From Sulfitobacter albidus (GTDB lineage: Bacteria > Pseudomonadota > Alphaproteobacteria > Rhodobacterales > Rhodobacteraceae), in contig NZ_CP073581.1 of the NCBI RefSeq assembly GCF_018200035.1, positions 2,910,501 to 2,974,500 on the forward strand: a DNA stretch of 64,000 nucleotides, read 5' to 3'. Under the pieces are notes generated by a model. That model searched no databases, was not told where the DNA came from, and saw only the letters and a program-made list of their open reading frames with translations. Below are positions 61,607 to 64,000 of this stretch, in pieces (the first letter of the stretch is position 1; each line of letters starts with the position of its first letter). Made by a program: the position numbers and the translations under genes.

Positions 61607-62131
61607 ATGAGCCGCCTGCTGCAACGCCTCTACGACATCTGCGGGATGATCGCGGGCGGGTTGATCCTTGCGATCTGTCTTCTGATCTCGGCGCAGATCT
61701 GTCTGAACGCCTTTGGCCGTTTTGCGCCGGGGCTCCTGCCATCCACCATCCCCTCCTACGCGGATTTTTCGGGCTTCATGCTGGCGGGGGCGACATTTCT
61801 GGCGCTGGCACATACGCTGCGAGCGGGGGGCCACATTCGTGTCAATCTGGTGGTCTCTCGCCTGCCGGATCGTGCGCAATTCCTGGCCGAAGCTCTGGTG
61901 CTGCTGCTGGCAAGCGCACTGATCGGCTACGCCAGCTGGTTCATGGGCGCGCTGGTACTGGAAAGCATCCACTACGGCGATCTGTCGACGGGGATCATCC
62001 CCGTGCCCCTGTGGATCCCGCAAAGCGTTGCCGCCTTTGGCACCGTGCTGTTGCTGGTGGCGGTGGTGCACACACTGGTCGATCTGCTGCGCGCGGGCCG
62101 CCCCATTCTTTCTACCCCGGACGAGGTTTAA
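61607..62131 (+). CDS. dctQ: TRAP transporter small permease
   Basis: This 174-residue protein has four transmembrane helices and the DctQ pattern: MIAGGLILAICLLISAQICL, then AGATFLALAHTLRAGGHIRV, conserved in the small permease family, and LVLESIHYGDLSTGIIPVPL with WIPQSVAAFGTVLLLVAVVH. It forms the inner-membrane complex with DctM, whose gene starts 4 nt later. Confidence 0.9.
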   Translation: MSRLLQRLYDICGMIAGGLILAICLLISAQICLNAFGRFAPGLLPSTIPSYADFSGFMLAGATFLALAHTLRAGGHIRVNLVVSRLPDRAQFLAEALVLLLASALIGYASWFMGALVLESIHYGDLSTGIIPVPLWIPQSVAAFGTVLLLVAVVHTLVDLLRAGRPILSTPDEV

Positions 62132-62134
62132 CAC

Positions 62135-63436
62135 ATGTCGGATCCACTGATCGGCCTCGTCCTTCTGGGCGTCCTCATCACCCTGCTCGCCAGCGGCCTC
62201 TGGGTTGCGGTGTCGCTCGCGATCGTGGGTCTTGTCGGGCTGGTGCTCTTCTCCAACGCACCCTCGGGGCTGATCTTGGCCACGACCTTCTGGGGCCACT
62301 CGCACAGCTGGGCGCTGACCGCGCTGCCGCTGTTCATCCTGATGGGGGAGATCCTGCTCAGATCCCGGATGAGTGACGACATGTTCACCGGCCTTGTGCC
62401 GTGGCTCAGCCGCGCGCCGGGGCGGTTGCTGCATGTCAACGTGCTGGGCTGCGCGATCTTTGCCGCCGTCTCGGGCTCCTCCGCCGCCACAGCCGCGACC
62501 ATCGGGCGGATGTCGGTGCCGGAGCTGACCAAACGCGGCTACCCCGAAAGCCTGATCCTCGGCACGCTGGCCGGTTCCGCCACGCTTGGGCTGCTGATCC
62601 CGCCGTCAATCATCCTGATCGTTTACGGGGTCGCGACTGAGCAATCCATCGCCCGGCTCTTCATCGCGGCGATTATCCCCGGCATCATGCTGATGAGCCT
62701 CTTTGCGGGCTACGTCGCATTCCGCGCGTGGAAAGACCCCGACCTGATCCCGGCAATCGACCAGACGTTCTCCCTGCGCGAAAAATTCGCCGCGTCGCGG
62801 CGGCTGATCCCTGTTGCTTTGCTGATCGGCGGCGTGATCGGGTCGATCTACGGCGGGCTCGCCTCGCCCACGGATGCGGCGGCGCTGGGCGTGGTGCTGG
62901 CCACAATCCTTGCGTGGTCGTCGGGCACCTTCACCTGGCAGCTGTTTGGCGAGGCGGTCATGTCGGCCACGCGCACCTCCTGCATGATCGCCCTGATCCT
63001 GCTGGGGGCCGCGTTCCTGTCGGTCGCGATGGGGTTCACCGGGTTGCCACGCAATCTCGCCGCATGGATTTCCGACATGAACCTGTCGGTTGGGGCGCTG
63101 CTGGTGGCGCTGACGATCTTCTTCATCGTGCTGGGCTGCTTTCTGGACGGGATATCCGTGATCGTTCTCACGACCTCGATCATCATGCCCATGGTCACCG
63201 CCGTCGGCATCGATCCGATCTGGTTCGGCATCTACCTGGTGATCGTCGTCGAGATGAGCCAGATCACCCCGCCGGTAGGGTTCAACCTGTTCGTCATTCA
63301 GGGGCTGACCGGTATCGACATCCTGCGCATCGCCAAGGCGGCATTCCCGTTCTTTCTGCTGCTGCTGCTCGGCGTCCTGCTGATCTGCCTTTTCCCGCAG
63401 ATCGTCACCTTCCTGCCGACCTTCATGGCACGCTAA
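62135..63436 (+). CDS. dctM: TRAP transporter large permease
   Basis: This 433-residue protein has about twelve transmembrane helices and DctM signatures: ALTALPLFILMGEILLRSRM, AAVSGSSAATAATIGRMSVP, LIPPSIILIVYGVATEQSIA, and VIVVEMSQITPPVGFNLFVI. It carries out sodium-coupled uptake of the substrate delivered by DctP. Its TAA stop overlaps the stop of the convergent regulator gene within CTAA. Confidence 0.94.
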   Translation: MSDPLIGLVLLGVLITLLASGLWVAVSLAIVGLVGLVLFSNAPSGLILATTFWGHSHSWALTALPLFILMGEILLRSRMSDDMFTGLVPWLSRAPGRLLHVNVLGCAIFAAVSGSSAATAATIGRMSVPELTKRGYPESLILGTLAGSATLGLLIPPSIILIVYGVATEQSIARLFIAAIIPGIMLMSLFAGYVAFRAWKDPDLIPAIDQTFSLREKFAASRRLIPVALLIGGVIGSIYGGLASPTDAAALGVVLATILAWSSGTFTWQLFGEAVMSATRTSCMIALILLGAAFLSVAMGFTGLPRNLAAWISDMNLSVGALLVALTIFFIVLGCFLDGISVIVLTTSIIMPMVTAVGIDPIWFGIYLVIVVEMSQITPPVGFNLFVIQGLTGIDILRIAKAAFPFFLLLLLGVLLICLFPQIVTFLPTFMAR

Positions 63437-63954
63437 AGCGATGCCGCCGCGCGGCTGGCCTGATCGTATTGCCCCGACAGGGCGCGCAGGTTGGCCGCGA
63501 TCTCCCGCATCTCGTCGCCGGTCATATCCAGCCGCGACAGCCCATCGGTAAAGCACCGCTCGCGCACATCGCGGTACGCCTCGCACAGCCGCTCCCCTTC
63601 GGCGGAGGTGCTATAGAACACTTCCTTGCCGCGCTTTTCCGATGTCAGCAATTCCATCTTCAGCAGTTTGCGCAGGGCATAGTTGACCGTATGCGTGTCC
63701 TCTATGTTGAGCAGGAAACAGATATCCGTCAGCCGCTTTTGCCGCCCGCGGTGGTTGGCGTTATGCAGCACGAGGATTTCCAGCGGAGTCAAATCCGTGT
63801 TGCCCGCCGCCGACATGCAGCGCGTCATCCAGCGCGAAAAGGCGTTGTAGGCGATGATCATCCCGTATTCGATTTCGGAGGATTGCCAATGCTCCCCGTC
63901 CGCCAGATGGCGGGAAGAGACGATGCGGCGGCTGGGGATCTTTGGCTCGACCAT
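63433..63954 (-). CDS. MarR-type winged-helix regulator
   Basis: This 173-residue protein has a winged helix at about residues 50-125: DLTPLEILVLHNANHRGRQK, RLTDICFLLNIEDTHTVNYA as the helix-turn-helix, and LLTSEKRGKEVFYSTSAEGE as the wing. The N- and C-terminal helices would form the dimer interface. GAGGAAT precedes the ATG. Its convergent position next to dctPQM suggests it may control that operon. A TTTATCGATAAA palindrome lies just upstream of its own start. Confidence 0.85.
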   Translation of the reverse strand: MVEPKIPSRRIVSSRHLADGEHWQSSEIEYGMIIAYNAFSRWMTRCMSAAGNTDLTPLEILVLHNANHRGRQKRLTDICFLLNIEDTHTVNYALRKLLKMELLTSEKRGKEVFYSTSAEGERLCEAYRDVRERCFTDGLSRLDMTGDEMREIAANLRALSGQYDQASRAAASL

Positions 63955-63973
63955 TCTGATAATTCCTCGGTGT

Positions 63974-63985
63974 TTTATCGATAAA
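63974..63985 (-). promoter_or_regulatory. TTTATCGATAAA palindrome upstream of the MarR-type gene
   Basis: This is a perfect 12-bp palindrome 20 bp before the regulator start codon. It may be an autoregulatory operator shared with whatever lies beyond the window. Confidence 0.45.
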
Positions 63986-64000
63986 TAGCTTACAGAGTAC

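Overview
The window looks like chromosomal DNA of a Rhodobacteraceae alphaproteobacterium, probably of the Roseobacter group. It is GC-rich and densely packed. It carries a petP/petR-type regulator pair next to xseB-ispA-dxs, dctPQM TRAP transport genes, Hint-domain and RTX exoproteins, and an ExoD/YjbH/YjbF polysaccharide locus. The genus is not determined; this is inference from gene content read by eye.

Layout. 1-6000: the 3' end of a cyclase-family gene converging on ilvE, then petP-petR, xseB, ispA and dxs (isoprenoid precursors). 6130-7562: a lower-GC Abi-like HEPN gene and a bacterial voltage-gated sodium channel. 7614-18512: an envelope polysaccharide region with exoD, SDR genes, a YjbE-like small exported protein, YjbF, YjbH, a CapD-type 4,6-dehydratase, a phosphosugar transferase, a Wza-type export lipoprotein and a GT4 glycosyltransferase. 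18624-25016: an aldolase II gene, small proteins, a purine salvage operon (adenine deaminase, an unknown frameshifted gene, AMP nucleosidase) and an HU protein. 25166-36965: a soluble histidine kinase, a DMT exporter, a GlxA regulator, a periplasmic glutathione peroxidase with msrB-msrA, an ADP-ribosylglycohydrolase, hyuA, queG, gst, mtgA, an SGNH lipoprotein and a Hint-domain protein. 37105-44023: gltD and gltB with two GFA-family genes between them. 44184-45970: uppP and a NDUFA9-like gene.

46139-53057 is a tRNA-Leu(CAG) gene followed by a roughly 6.8 kb genomic island. The island is bounded by a perfect 43-bp direct repeat and carries a broken integrase, a protein with single-subunit-polymerase-like motifs, an amber-interrupted serine recombinase, and an AT-richer pair: a pentapeptide-repeat/channel-like membrane protein and a nucleotidyltransferase. 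Just outside the right repeat lies the decayed 5' end of a second integrase, which indicates repeated integration at this tRNA.

53197-57639 is a six-gene minus-strand operon. It combines a type VII (MacB/LolCDE-like) ABC ATPase and permease with a ZnuA-like binding protein, a NikK-like DUF4198 protein and a NikL-like protein; I regard it as one of the two best candidates for an undescribed system. 58588-60348 encodes a CAP-domain RTX exoprotein with a 108-residue internal duplication. The window ends with dctP-dctQ-dctM and a convergent MarR-type regulator.

The two strongest leads for new biology are the pentapeptide-channel/nucleotidyltransferase pair in the island and the hybrid metal/type VII ABC operon. 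The polymerase-like island protein is third.
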